64,000 nucleotides of DNA from Pseudolactococcus piscium (GTDB lineage Bacteria > Bacillota > Bacilli > Lactobacillales > Streptococcaceae). The position numbers were made by a program, and so were the translations under genes. The DNA lies in the NCBI RefSeq assembly GCF_002441695.1, contig NZ_JXJW01000009.1, positions 29,377-93,376 of the forward strand, written 5' to 3'. The first letter of the stretch is position 1. Each line of letters begins with the position of its first letter. Below are positions 55,040 to 62,904 of the stretch, in pieces. The notes beneath the pieces are model-generated. The model saw only the letters and a list, made by a program, of their open reading frames with translations, was not told the origin of the DNA and searched no databases.

Positions 55040-55256
55040 TCCAAATTTATGCCTTCCTCTTCTTACAATTCGGGGTGTAAGCTGTTTTGCCTGCGCCCTT
55101 GCGGACGCAGGCAAAGGACTTGTAACTGCGCAACAAGCCCATAAAAACCGCACTCACGACGCTTCCGCCTTACGGCTCTGCTGTTCGCCACGTTCTTTAT
55201 GGACTCGTTCCGTAGACAAGTCCACCGCTCAATGATTCTTGAAATAGATTTTTTCA
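55040..55256. other. Right half of the ICE oriT region
   Basis: The segment between the IME and tcpA is GC-rich compared with its surroundings. It has a strong hairpin, TTGCCTGCG (55087-55095) with CGCAGGCAA (55106-55114), preceded by CGGGGTGTAAG, an inverted counterpart of the CACCCCG stretch at 46171. A 65-codon frame across it has no support as a gene. It is probably the relaxase-side structure of oriT, split by the insertion. Confidence 0.5.
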
Positions 55257-56846
55257 TCATAATATCGCTTCACTGATAGATTCCTGATAAGTTTTACCAG
55301 ATTTTCTACACTCGATCGCCCTTTCAAACATAATTAAGTCACTAGTACTATAGGTTTTGTCAAATTCTTGACCTGCTGTCTCAAACTCAGACTTATATTT
55401 TTTAAACACACGATAATCAATCGCTAACTCCTCAGATAATTCTTTACCTGTATAAGTTTTAGATACTGTTTCTTGTTTATCAAATTCAAGCTCAAGTCTT
55501 TCTAACGTTTCAAACACATCATAATATTCCCACTCTTCGGGTTTAGGCATTTCTGGAGAAAAGAACTCTCTAGCAGGACTGCCAAATACACCATAATAAC
55601 CACGACCATAAACACGTTCGCCATTGATTTGCTCAATATACTTAAAGTATTTATTTTTGTTTTCTTCTCCAAAAATAACCTCATACGAAAATTGAGATAA
55701 ACGACCAACTGAAATACGTGTCATGATATTATCTTTAAGGGTAGAGGGTAAATCATCAGCTTTTACATTCTGAGTTGCGATAATCGCAAAGAAGCCCGCT
55801 TGACGACCTTTTAAAATAATTTGCTTTAATGAAGCCATAACTATTTCAGCCTCTTGCATTAACTCTCTTTGTTCAAGCATACTAGCACGAAATGAGGGAA
55901 ACTCATCAATAATCAAGAAAGCAGGTCTCAAATCATACGACTGGAAACTGCCCAATTCTTTTTCGTTTCTATCTTTTTTGAATTGACGCATTGTCGCATA
56001 TCTGATTTCCATATTTTCTTTGAATTGTTTGATTTTATTCATCATTTGAACTAAATCAATTTCAACTCTATCTTTTAAAACATTTAATTGACTATAAGAT
56101 TCAAAGTCAGATTGCTTAGGATCTAGTATTTCAACAACACCAACTCTAAGCAGTCCATTTAAGATAGAACGTAACAAAACTGTCTTACCACCACCTGTAC
56201 CACCTGCAACTAATAAATGTGGATCATGCACATAGTCCCAATAGACATCTTCCATTAATATGAGACCTTTATCAACGACACGAACATCTTTAGCTGAGAT
56301 ACGACCTAATATAGTATCCGCAGAATAAACATAAGAAACGTAGCCCTTTTCATCTATTCTACCCATTAAGTCTGCTGAATAAGTAACCTCTAAAGCACCA
56401 CCAATATTCAAGAATTTATCTTGAAATTGACCACCACGTAATTCTAAAGTAACAATTATAGTGTACTTATTTTGTTTGAGATAAACAGGAGGGTACTTAA
56501 TCTTATCTTTCTTATCCTTTCTCTTAATCGGATAAAATATCCGATTTTCTGTTAAGTGTCTCAGTAACAATCTTCTATTTTCTAACTTCTTAAAAAACCA
56601 AAATTTGATATGAAGTAGACGATAAAAAAAGAAAGTGGCTAAAGCACTTACTACGATAAATAAGATAGCATAGACTATCAGGAAAATATAATTTGACAGC
56701 AACTGTGGTAATAAAAGGTAAGTCAAACAACAAAACAGTAACAAAAAAGGTAAGAGTAAGACAATCACAATTATTTTTTGTATTGTCTTGTCTCTCTTAC
56801 CAATTTTTATACCCTTATAATGGAAAATTTGTTTCATTAACTTCAT
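55257..56846 (-). CDS. TcpA-like coupling protein (FtsK/SpoIIIE ATPase, Tn916 Orf21)
   Basis: The 529-residue protein has two N-terminal membrane helices (about 25-48 and 52-72) and an FtsK/HerA ATPase domain with Walker A AGGTGGGKT near 210 and Walker B FLIIDEFPSF near 305. It delivers the relaxosome to the mating channel. In Tn916-type elements it is directly followed by oriT and the MobT gene. Here it is separated from mobT by the IME, yet its reading frame is intact. Confidence 0.93.
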   Translation of the reverse strand: MKLMKQIFHYKGIKIGKRDKTIQKIIVIVLLLPFLLLFCCLTYLLLPQLLSNYIFLIVYAILFIVVSALATFFFYRLLHIKFWFFKKLENRRLLLRHLTENRIFYPIKRKDKKDKIKYPPVYLKQNKYTIIVTLELRGGQFQDKFLNIGGALEVTYSADLMGRIDEKGYVSYVYSADTILGRISAKDVRVVDKGLILMEDVYWDYVHDPHLLVAGGTGGGKTVLLRSILNGLLRVGVVEILDPKQSDFESYSQLNVLKDRVEIDLVQMMNKIKQFKENMEIRYATMRQFKKDRNEKELGSFQSYDLRPAFLIIDEFPSFRASMLEQRELMQEAEIVMASLKQIILKGRQAGFFAIIATQNVKADDLPSTLKDNIMTRISVGRLSQFSYEVIFGEENKNKYFKYIEQINGERVYGRGYYGVFGSPAREFFSPEMPKPEEWEYYDVFETLERLELEFDKQETVSKTYTGKELSEELAIDYRVFKKYKSEFETAGQEFDKTYSTSDLIMFERAIECRKSGKTYQESISEAIL

Positions 56847-56874
56847 TTAGCACCAACTTTCTAAAAATCAAAAA

Positions 56875-57408
56875 TTATTTCTTTTGATTTTCTTCTTTTG
56901 GTTTTTGTTGTGGATCAGATTGCATTGGTTTAGCATCAGCTACAACTTTTTCTAAGCCCTCAGCTGAAACTGTGAAATAATAGTCAGCTACTATTTCTTG
57001 ACGTGTTCGACCATTTGCCGTAGAAATTTCAATGCGTTTTGTTTGAGGGTGTACACGAGCAACTACTTTACCTGTCAAGCGTACACTATCATTCATCTTG
57101 AATTTTGTATCATCAAAATCTAATGGCACAGCAATATCCATCGTATCTTTTTGGACTTCTGAATAGGCTTGAACATATAGATTACTGATTTCATGCGTAT
57201 TTTCAACCTTTTGTAAATTTTTATCAAGTTGCACTTTATCAAGTTCATCTTGATTATCATAGATAGCACCAGTTTCTGTATCAATGTAATTAAAACGTTC
57301 AGAAGCGATTGTTTCCAAATAAGTCAACTGACCATAGGTTGCGTCAACATCAACTGAATAAGCCTTATTAAAGGTATTGATACCGTATTTTTTCTTAACT
57401 TCTACCAT
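56875..57408 (-). CDS. ICE protein of the DUF961 neighbourhood (Orf22/HelP-like)
   Basis: The 177-residue soluble product has a beta-rich C-terminal half (SVRLTGKVVARVHPQTKRIEI) and a hydrophilic tail rich in Lys, Gln and Pro. Its place between tcpA and a DUF961-like gene corresponds to Tn916 Orf22. HelP-type proteins act as processivity factors for rolling-circle helicases. The family match is not certain. It shares a 1-nt stop/start junction with the next gene upstream. Confidence 0.6.
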   Translation of the reverse strand: MVEVKKKYGINTFNKAYSVDVDATYGQLTYLETIASERFNYIDTETGAIYDNQDELDKVQLDKNLQKVENTHEISNLYVQAYSEVQKDTMDIAVPLDFDDTKFKMNDSVRLTGKVVARVHPQTKRIEISTANGRTRQEIVADYYFTVSAEGLEKVVADAKPMQSDPQQKPKEENQKK

Positions 57409-57719
57409 TATTTAATCTCCTCTACACGATCCGCAAAAATAACTGTTGAATCTTTTCTACCTGCTGTACCTTCATCAAACATAAAACCTTTGAAAGTAGG
57501 GTTAGTAATTTTGACACGTACCCGACCTGTTGGCTTAAAACCATTTTTACCTGGTACGACAATACGAAAATTTGGTTCGCCAAGACCACTTGCACTATAG
57601 ACAAGTAAATCAGGCTCAGATGTTGTTTTTTTGACATTAATAGGATTCGGATTAACCCAAACCTTCATATCTTCAATTACTTCTTCCAATTTAACTGGAA
57701 GTTCTCTCAATACTGACAT
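57408..57719 (-). CDS. DUF961-like ICE protein (Orf23/HelP-like)
   Basis: The 103-residue product has VRVKITNPTFKGFMFDEG near the C-terminus and the size of DUF961 proteins such as Tn916 Orf23 and ICEBs1 HelP (YdcP). HelP helps the PcrA helicase unwind the element during transfer. It is the first gene of the tcpA operon. Confidence 0.65.
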   Translation of the reverse strand: MSVLRELPVKLEEVIEDMKVWVNPNPINVKKTTSEPDLLVYSASGLGEPNFRIVVPGKNGFKPTGRVRVKITNPTFKGFMFDEGTAGRKDSTVIFADRVEEIK

Positions 57720-57846
57720 ATTTTTTATCTCCTAAAAAACAATTGTAATCAAAAATAAAAACTGGAAGCACAGCCTTTTGATTATCGTAACTTCACAACA
57801 TTTACACAGTTTAAAGACTTGTTTGGGTCAAGTTTAGCCAACCTTA

Positions 57847-58071
57847 TTAAAAAGGTCCGAATAAATCAGTACAGATAAAATGACTGATCCAATCAATTTG
57901 TTCTTCCTCTAAAGTAGCTTGTGACTTTAATTCATAATTATTATCCACCTCTCTAAGAAAAAAAGGACGCAACGTATCCGCTAACTCTTCAACGTTCATT
58001 TTTTTAATTTGTTTTTGATAAGCACTATCACTATTTTTCATCATATTACAACAACCATTTTTCTTTACCAC
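57847..58071 (-). CDS. Hypothetical ICE protein
   Basis: The product is 74 residues from the first start, or about 64 from an internal ATG pair at about residue 11. It is soluble and acidic, with no recognised motif. It lies between the DUF961-like genes and the class II tRNA-like gene. Confidence 0.5.
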   Translation of the reverse strand: MVKKNGCCNMMKNSDSAYQKQIKKMNVEELADTLRPFFLREVDNNYELKSQATLEEEQIDWISHFICTDLFGPF

Positions 58072-58094
58072 TATTTCTTTATATTTTTATTTTA

Positions 58095-58181
58095 TGCGAC
58101 CGACAGGAATTGAACCTATTTGTTTTAGTGAAGCTAAAACGTACCTTAGTTAAAAGTTCTCGTCAACCAGACGACAATCGC
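58095..58181 (-). tRNA. tRNA-like gene of class II shape (long variable arm)
   Basis: On the minus strand a 7-bp acceptor stem (GCGATTG / CGGTCGC, two G-T pairs), a T arm ATAGG-TTCAATT-CCTGT, a variable arm GTTTTAG-CTTCA-CTAAAAC, and a D arm GTCTGGTTGAC are all visible over 87 nt, the size of tRNA-Leu or tRNA-Ser. The anticodon arm is weak (ACTT-TTAACTA-AGGT), and the triplet would be AAC or, shifted, TAA; neither fits cleanly with a 5-bp stem. No CCA is encoded. It may be a decayed or specialised tRNA. Confidence 0.45.
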
Positions 58182-58197
58182 AAAAAAACACGATAAT

Positions 58198-58521
58198 TTA
58201 AATACCTTGCTCTACATCTTTATTCTCTAAAACACCTTTGAAATAAGTCAAACTACTTATTTCATCATTTAATTTATTAGGTGTGACTTCACACAAATCA
58301 TAGATCTGTTTCTGTGTCTTTAAAATTTCATCTGATATACCTCTTGCCAAAAGCGTTAATTTTTCATTTAGTTTGATACGCTCAATCTCAATGTTAGTAA
58401 GTTTCTTTTGTCTAATAGCAATCATTTTATCAATCAAATAATCTTTATGCTTTAACTCACTTTTAGCATACGATAACGTATGTCCACCACCTTTGGATTT
58501 TGGCATTATTTTTAGTTTCAT
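58198..58521 (-). CDS. Hypothetical ICE protein with coiled coil
   Basis: The 107-residue product is basic at the N-terminus (MKLKIMPKSKGGGHTLSYAK) and helical after that. A possible nucleic-acid binder, but no family is recognised. Confidence 0.55.
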   Translation of the reverse strand: MKLKIMPKSKGGGHTLSYAKSELKHKDYLIDKMIAIRQKKLTNIEIERIKLNEKLTLLARGISDEILKTQKQIYDLCEVTPNKLNDEISSLTYFKGVLENKDVEQGI

Positions 58522-58576
58522 ATTATCTCCTATATTTTAACAAAGAAAAAAGACTAGATTTCTCTAGCCTTTTCTT

Positions 58577-58915
58577 CTAATTTAGCAAAAAATCAGTATC
58601 AGATAAAAAAGTAATAAATCTTTCAAAATCTCTTTCTGTTAACTTACCCAAAACATGAATTTTGAAATTTTCATCATCTAAAGGATATGCTCTAAAAGTA
58701 TCTATCCACGATTGACGATTAAGCCCTGCTTCAATATAATCAATTATTTCAAAATACTTACTTTGCATATATTCTGATTTTGTAGCAAATTTTGTAGTTA
58801 TTCTTAAAAATTTAACAGCTCGACCATTAACACTTAAAATAAATACAGGTCGCCATTTATAATCTTCGGAGTTTTCAAAGGGAACTTTCGCAACAATAAT
58901 ATCAAATTCTTCCAC
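58577..58915 (-). CDS. PemK/MazF-like toxin of a toxin-antitoxin pair
   Basis: The 112-residue product resembles the PemK/MazF endoribonuclease fold, with FDIIVAKVPF, YKWRPVFIL and the C-terminal FIVVLG-like VLGKLT segment. Such toxins cleave mRNA. The start is GTG, immediately after the antitoxin TAA. Paired with an RHH antitoxin it probably stabilises the ICE in the host population. Confidence 0.75.
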   Translation of the reverse strand: MEEFDIIVAKVPFENSEDYKWRPVFILSVNGRAVKFLRITTKFATKSEYMQSKYFEIIDYIEAGLNRQSWIDTFRAYPLDDENFKIHVLGKLTERDFERFITFLSDTDFLLN

Positions 58916-59206
58916 TTATAAATCCCAACCATCTAGCAATTCTTTTCTCTCTGTTTCACTAATATCAGAAATGCTCTTTACTGGAATCTTACTCAATAAC
59001 TCAGACAATCTTTCTTTACTTTCCATAGAATAATCAACCCTTTCTGAAATAACCTCTGGTACAAACGGCATTCTCTTTTCATCAACTACACGCTTAAAAA
59101 ACATTGTGATTGCAACAGTAGGATTTAATCCCATTTCTGAAAAGTATTGTTCGGCTTTTTGTTGTAACTCTTCATCAATTCTATAAGTTTTTTGTATTGT
59201 TGTCAT
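58916..59206 (-). CDS. RelB/DinJ-type antitoxin
   Basis: The product, about 96 residues from the ATG at 59206 (GGAGGA 9 nt upstream), has a ribbon-helix-helix N-terminus (TTIQKTYRIDEELQQKAEQYF) and the DinJ-like GLNPTVAITMFFKRVV. It represses its own operon and neutralises the toxin. A TTG at 59215 is too close to the SD. A RelB-like antitoxin with a MazF-like toxin is a hybrid pairing. Confidence 0.8.
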   Translation of the reverse strand: MTTIQKTYRIDEELQQKAEQYFSEMGLNPTVAITMFFKRVVDEKRMPFVPEVISERVDYSMESKERLSELLSKIPVKSISDISETERKELLDGWDL

Positions 59207-59381
59207 GATAGTCAATCCTCCACAACTCCATTATACTTCAAAACAAAATCAATTACAATTAATAGAGTTCATTTGAGTGCAATTAAACAAATCCCCTCTG
59301 CTCTAAACTACTTATAAGGAAAGTTGGGAAAATACTTATAAGCAGTTTACAACAGACATCTTGTCTATTGTTATTCTCACA

Positions 59382-59488
59382 GAAAACAAACATATCTAAG
59401 TTGATATTCATTGACAATTATTTTCTTTATTACTAAAGAAACAAACATACCGAAGTTAGCACTCATTGATAATTGTTTTCCTGATTTA
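59382..59488. repeat. Tandem pair of imperfect 50-bp repeats with a partial third copy
   Basis: GAAAACAAACAT at 59382 and GAAACAAACAT at 59438 begin two copies of about 51 bp with a 55-bp period. They share ACAAACATA, AAGTT, TCATTGA and AATT-TTTTC segments. A shorter copy starting GAAACAAGCACAT follows at 59492. It is not a CRISPR: there are only two copies and no constant repeat. Confidence 0.65.
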
Positions 59489-59877
59489 ATAGAAACAAGC
59501 ACATTCATATAGTATGATGTTCAGTTTTCACTTTCTATCTGAAAATTAAAAAGAATCAGCATAACTGATACTCTATTTATTAGTGATCTATCTGTAAACA
59601 GATAAAGTTGATTTTTTTTCATTTACTTTGTAATTTACGACACAAAAGAAAAGTAAGAATTGTGGCTCATATCATCGCCTACTACATTTTGTGAAGTTTC
59701 GAGAGGAGTTTTTAACATAAAGTCTATGATATAACCTGTAATTGAATACACATGCCTTTTAGTCAGCAATGGGTCGCCTCACATCTTATGCCTTACTCCA
59801 CCTCTTCGCCCAATGATGAAACATTGAACTTAACTATTGTGCTGTCACTGTGCAGACCACCGTAGCTACTTGATTAT

Positions 59878-59905
59878 ACTGGGTTTTCCCAGTCTCTTTT
59901 TTTTA
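59878..59905 (+). terminator. Terminator with no gene upstream; end of a possible small RNA
   Basis: ACTGGG-TTTT-CCCAGT followed by a T-run on the plus strand. No plus-strand ORF lies within 600 nt upstream, so it may end a noncoding transcript from about 59640 onward. Confidence 0.6.
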
Positions 59906-60156
59906 CACCCTGTTGCACTAAATAGCAACATTTGATATAATCAAGTTACCACACTGTGATTATATCAGGTACGAAATAGATATTTTGTATTTGATTGTCA
60001 AAGAACTATATTCAAAGGTTGCTTTTTGTATGACTTGATTTTTTTGTTTGATTTCTAAAATAGAATAATTAATCAAGATTTACAAGCTTGTTTGAACAGT
60101 GTTCTTGAACCAATCGGCTATTTATATTATAATAAGTAGCCTTTTGTTTCAAAAAC

Positions 60157-60201
60157 ATATATCGGTTATCCGATATATTTATAATATCGCAAAACCGATA
60201 T
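60157..60201. promoter_or_regulatory. Tandem operators of the ICE repressor
   Basis: A perfect dyad ATATATCGG-TTAT-CCGATATAT (60157-60178) and a second, ATATCG-CAAAAC-CGATAT (60184-60201), lie directly upstream of the XRE regulator and overlap a TATAAT box. They share the CGATAT half-site. Their placement suggests binding by the ImmR-like protein to control itself and the divergent promoter. Confidence 0.75.
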
Positions 60202-60255
60202 TAAGTCAAGCGCTTTTTTAAAGTTTTTTTATATATTCTTAAAGGAGAAAATAAA

Positions 60256-60594
60256 ATGTTTCCAGAACGCTTAAAAACACTACGTTTAGAAGCAAAAATG
60301 ACTCAAAAAGATGTTTCAAACCAACTCAAAATTTCTCAATCAACATACTCAGATTGGGAAAAAGGAAAAATGAGACCTAAGAATGTTCAACAGATAGCTG
60401 ATTTTTTCAGCGTCTCAACGGACTATCTTTTAGGAAACACCAACATTAAAAACCAAAAGAAATTTGATGAAGACTTAGAAAAGTCACTAGACACATTTAA
60501 GTCATTTGACGGTAAACCTATGTATGATGAAGACCGTGAGAAAATACGTGAATTTATAAAAAAGAGAATGGAAGATAGATTGAAAAATAGCTAA
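60256..60594 (+). CDS. XRE-family ICE repressor (ImmR-like)
   Basis: The 112-residue Cro/CI-type protein has a helix-turn-helix at about residues 5-60 (MTQKDVSNQLKISQSTYSDWE). A GGAGAA site lies 7 nt before the ATG. It is followed 3 nt later by an ImmA-like protease gene. In ICEBs1 and ICESt3 such pairs hold the element in the integrated state and are switched off by DNA damage. The dyads upstream are its likely operators. Confidence 0.88.
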   Translation: MFPERLKTLRLEAKMTQKDVSNQLKISQSTYSDWEKGKMRPKNVQQIADFFSVSTDYLLGNTNIKNQKKFDEDLEKSLDTFKSFDGKPMYDEDREKIREFIKKRMEDRLKNS

Positions 60595-60597
60595 TAT

Positions 60598-61038
60598 ATG
60601 CTCCTAAAGATTAAACGATTAGTAAAAGAACTTGGTATAGAAATTCAATTCATGGACTTTGGTGGCAGGGGATATTTTGGTATCGAAAATAACAATCCTA
60701 TAATTTTTATAAATGAAAATTTAGATGCCCTAAATACATCACTTACACTCTTACATGAAACAGCACATTTTCTTAATGGAGATTGTAAAAGGTACGTAAC
60801 TAACCATTTTCAAAATGATAACTTAGAATATGAAGCAAATAAATACATGATCCATGAAGTTATGAAAATATTAGATGAAAAATATGAATTTACTCCAGAT
60901 ACAAACTACCAGCAAATTATTGAAAAATTAAACTTACCTTATCATCTTGATGGTGTTATCATCGATGAATTTAACAGTATCATATCAAATAAATTTGGTA
61001 TGGTACCCTACTGTGAATCAGATTATTTTTATGAATAA
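60598..61038 (+). CDS. ImmA/IrrE-family metallopeptidase
   Basis: The 146-residue product has the zinc motif LLHETAHFLNGD (His-Glu-x-x-His) near residue 53 and a downstream EYEANKYMI helix supplying the third ligand. ImmA-type proteases cleave the partner repressor after activation. The call fits position and motif; cleavage is inferred from ICEBs1. Confidence 0.88.
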   Translation: MLLKIKRLVKELGIEIQFMDFGGRGYFGIENNNPIIFINENLDALNTSLTLLHETAHFLNGDCKRYVTNHFQNDNLEYEANKYMIHEVMKILDEKYEFTPDTNYQQIIEKLNLPYHLDGVIIDEFNSIISNKFGMVPYCESDYFYE

Positions 61039-61054
61039 AGGAGAAAATATAAAA

Positions 61055-61399
61055 ATGAAAAATGAAAAATTTCGTAGCCTATATGATGATGTAGCTATGA
61101 AATTCGATCATATCAATACTAAAACAAATAGTAAAGGGTTATTTGTTTTAATAACTAACAATTTTGCTTATCCATTTGAAAAAATTACATATAATAAAGA
61201 TATAAAAATTCTATCTAATTATCTGAATAGCTGGATATGTGAATTAGATAGACAATATGTTGGGAGAAGAGAATTTGAAAGTATAATTTCAAGCGAAAAA
61301 ATTGTAACAGCATTTCGTGGTTATTGGGATGATGAGGAAAATTCATATTTTTATGAAGGTGTAATAATCGAAGCACACAAACATAATACGCACAATTGA
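61055..61399 (+). CDS. Hypothetical protein
   Basis: The 114-residue soluble product, from the ATG at 61055 with AAAGGAGAA upstream, contains a FEGVIIEAH-like C-terminus and several aromatic residues, but no recognised domain. A longer frame starting at 60947 overlaps the protease and lacks an SD. It is probably co-transcribed with the ImmR/ImmA pair. Confidence 0.55.
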   Translation: MKNEKFRSLYDDVAMKFDHINTKTNSKGLFVLITNNFAYPFEKITYNKDIKILSNYLNSWICELDRQYVGRREFESIISSEKIVTAFRGYWDDEENSYFYEGVIIEAHKHNTHN

Positions 61400-61728
61400 A
61401 ATATAAAAATTTAAATTTTTATATTAATGAATGGATAGAAGATAGGAAAAAAATGGATACTATAATATACGAGAGACTTGAAAAAAAACTTAACGATCCG
61501 GATGTTAAAATGCAATTAATTGATATTTTGAAATGTAATCCAGACAGTGAAACTTTATTTAGTATAGCAGTCATTCAACAAACCCAAGATTTTAATGTAA
61601 TTTCTGCAGACATTCAAGCAACTGTAGACAACAATTCATATTTAATTTCTCTAGAATTTAATATCAAGGAAGATAACTTCAAAATAATATCAACCAATGA
61701 TTTAACAGAAGATGATATAAAAAAATAA
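61396..61728 (+). CDS. Hypothetical protein
   Basis: The 110-residue product starts with TTG overlapping the previous TGA (TTGA). An internal ATG (MDTIIYERLEKKL) at about residue 20 is an alternative. It is acidic and mainly helical then beta. No family recognised. It directly precedes the DUF262 gene. Confidence 0.5.
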   Translation: MKYKNLNFYINEWIEDRKKMDTIIYERLEKKLNDPDVKMQLIDILKCNPDSETLFSIAVIQQTQDFNVISADIQATVDNNSYLISLEFNIKEDNFKIISTNDLTEDDIKK

Positions 61729-61789
61729 TAAATTAAGTTATGATATTTCTTATTGGTCATATAACATCACTTATAAACAACTTGCAGAG

Positions 61790-62470
61790 ATGTTTGAAGA
61801 TGAGGTGATAAAAATTCCAGAAATGCAAAGGGGTTTTGTTTGGAATCAAGTGCAGGCTTCAAAATTAATTGAATCGATAATCATGGGCTTACCTTTACCT
61901 AGTATTTTTTTAGTTGCTGTTGAAGAAGACAAAAGGAAAAAATTTTTAGTAATTGATGGACTTCAAAGAATAACCACTATCCATTCATTTATGTTTAATA
62001 AAAGGTTACCTAATTCTATAAAAACATCAGGTTTTTCATTAAAAGGGGTTAATTCAAGATTCAATAATAAAGTCTATTCTGATTTAGAAGATATGGGATT
62101 AATAGACAATTTTAAATACAATACAATAAATGTAATAGAATTTAAACAAAGTGCACCATACAATGAATCTGCAATGTTCTCTATTTTTGAAAGATTAAAT
62201 AGTGGAGGGACTTCATTATTAAGCCAACAAATACGAAACTCAATTTTTTACGGAAACTTCAATACAAAGCTCAATAGTTTTTCTAAAACATATATATCAA
62301 AATATTTTTCTCAAGCTGCAAATCTAAGTTTAAATAATTCCGAGTTAGTTTTAAGAGCAATTGCAATCTATGATTTACTTAAAGAAGAAGACATACTGGA
62401 AAAACAATTTTTGGGTTCCATTGTATATAAAAATCTTTTAAATGAAACTGATTTGCACCCTAAAATATAA
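61790..62470 (+). CDS. DUF262-domain protein (GmrS-like N-terminal domain), partial or single-domain
   Basis: The frame carries PEMQRGFVWNQVQASKLIES, the nuclease signature VIDGLQRITTI near residue 58, and FERLNSGGTSLLSQQIRNS, all typical of the DUF262 (ParB/Srx-like) domain of GmrSD-type and Brig-like defence proteins. Twenty-one upstream codons in the same frame (from 61727: SYDISYWSYNITYKQ) also fit the family but have no normal start codon, so the N-terminus is uncertain. At 226-247 residues it is shorter than most two-domain members; no DUF1524/HNH domain follows. Confidence 0.75.
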   Translation: MFEDEVIKIPEMQRGFVWNQVQASKLIESIIMGLPLPSIFLVAVEEDKRKKFLVIDGLQRITTIHSFMFNKRLPNSIKTSGFSLKGVNSRFNNKVYSDLEDMGLIDNFKYNTINVIEFKQSAPYNESAMFSIFERLNSGGTSLLSQQIRNSIFYGNFNTKLNSFSKTYISKYFSQAANLSLNNSELVLRAIAIYDLLKEEDILEKQFLGSIVYKNLLNETDLHPKI

Positions 62471-62478
62471 ACTTTTGA

Positions 62479-62508
62479 AATCAAGTATTGACTGCTTGAT
62501 TTTTTTTG
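62479..62508 (+). terminator. Terminator of the DUF262 operon
   Basis: AATCAAG pairs with CTTGATT, followed by a T-run, 9 nt after the DUF262 stop. Confidence 0.8.
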
Positions 62509-62524
62509 TTAGTTTGATAACGCC

Positions 62525-62794
62525 ATCCGATATTGGGTTGGCGACATCTTTGATTGTCTGGCGCATGCTTTTAGTACCACACAAATACTATAAAAGCGGG
62601 AGTTTTATAAGCATGACAGGATCAAGAGATGGCCGACCATTATCAAGCGTATACTTGTCCACAACCAACTTATAAATGAAGGTGAAATCAGCTGTTTCGT
62701 CAATTTGACGAAGCATATGATCTTTTGGAATTAATTCATCAAGCGTTAAAAATTGCATCTGATTTCTAGCATTTTGCGTCAGTTTACCAATCAT
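62525..62794 (-). pseudogene. Remnant of an IS1182-type transposase
   Basis: The N-terminal part begins MIGKLTQNARNQMQFLTLDEL, typical of IS1182-family transposases (DUF772-type). A TAG interrupts it after KLPLL, where Gln is expected. After YLCGTKSMRQTIKDV the similarity ends, so the 3' two thirds of the gene is gone. It starts at 62794 and cannot make an active transposase. Confidence 0.85.
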
Positions 62795-62847
62795 AAAAAC
62801 CTCCAAATCACTCGTTATTATATTATACCGCTTTTTAATAAGAAAAG

Positions 62848-62904
62848 ACAAAGTCACGAGGACTTTGTCTTCAGTCTGAGCTACTTATTATAATATAAGT
62901 AGTT
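62848..62904. repeat. Hairpins at the left end of the broken IS1182-type element
   Basis: AGACAAAGTC-ACGAG-GACTTTGTCT is a perfect 10-bp dyad just upstream of the transposase start. It is followed by CTACTTAT-TATAAT-ATAAGTAG. The first blocks outside transcription in IS1182 elements; the second may contain the IS end. Confidence 0.6.

Larger units (their letters stand above)
59216..60155. other. Gene-free regulatory region between the ICE transfer genes and the ImmR/ImmA pair
   Basis: No convincing ORF is seen on either strand over about 940 bp. The region contains a tandem pair of 50-bp repeats (59382-59488), several hairpins (TATCTG/CAGATA at 59588), a GC-richer block (about 59640-59880) and a strong plus-strand terminator at 59878-59905. 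It probably holds the promoter of the transfer operon on the minus strand and possibly a small RNA on the plus strand. Confidence 0.55.
26705..62470. mobile_element. Integrative and conjugative element of the Tn916/ICESt3 superfamily
   Basis: The interval contains in order an integrase, an excisionase, a complete set of Gram-positive conjugation genes (CHAP hydrolase, VirB6, VirB4, TcpE, TcpD, TcpC), cargo, the MobT relaxase, the TcpA coupling protein, DUF961-like genes, and a divergent ImmR/ImmA pair. Gene order follows Tn916 and ICESt3, but it has no ArdA and no tetracycline resistance gene. The left end is fixed to within about 140 bp. The right end is a guess because the last 1.5 kb is rearranged by insertion sequences. 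A second element is nested in it at 46249-54975. Confidence 0.85.

Noticed and set aside
55063..55260. 65-codon minus-strand frame across the oriT-side hairpins
   Set aside because: Its composition follows the GC-rich hairpin DNA, and it overlaps the tcpA end without a protein-like pattern. The DNA structure explains the open frame better.
59382..59530. Possible CRISPR array from the 50-bp repeats
   Set aside because: Only two full imperfect copies, no constant short repeat with unique spacers, and no cas genes in the window.
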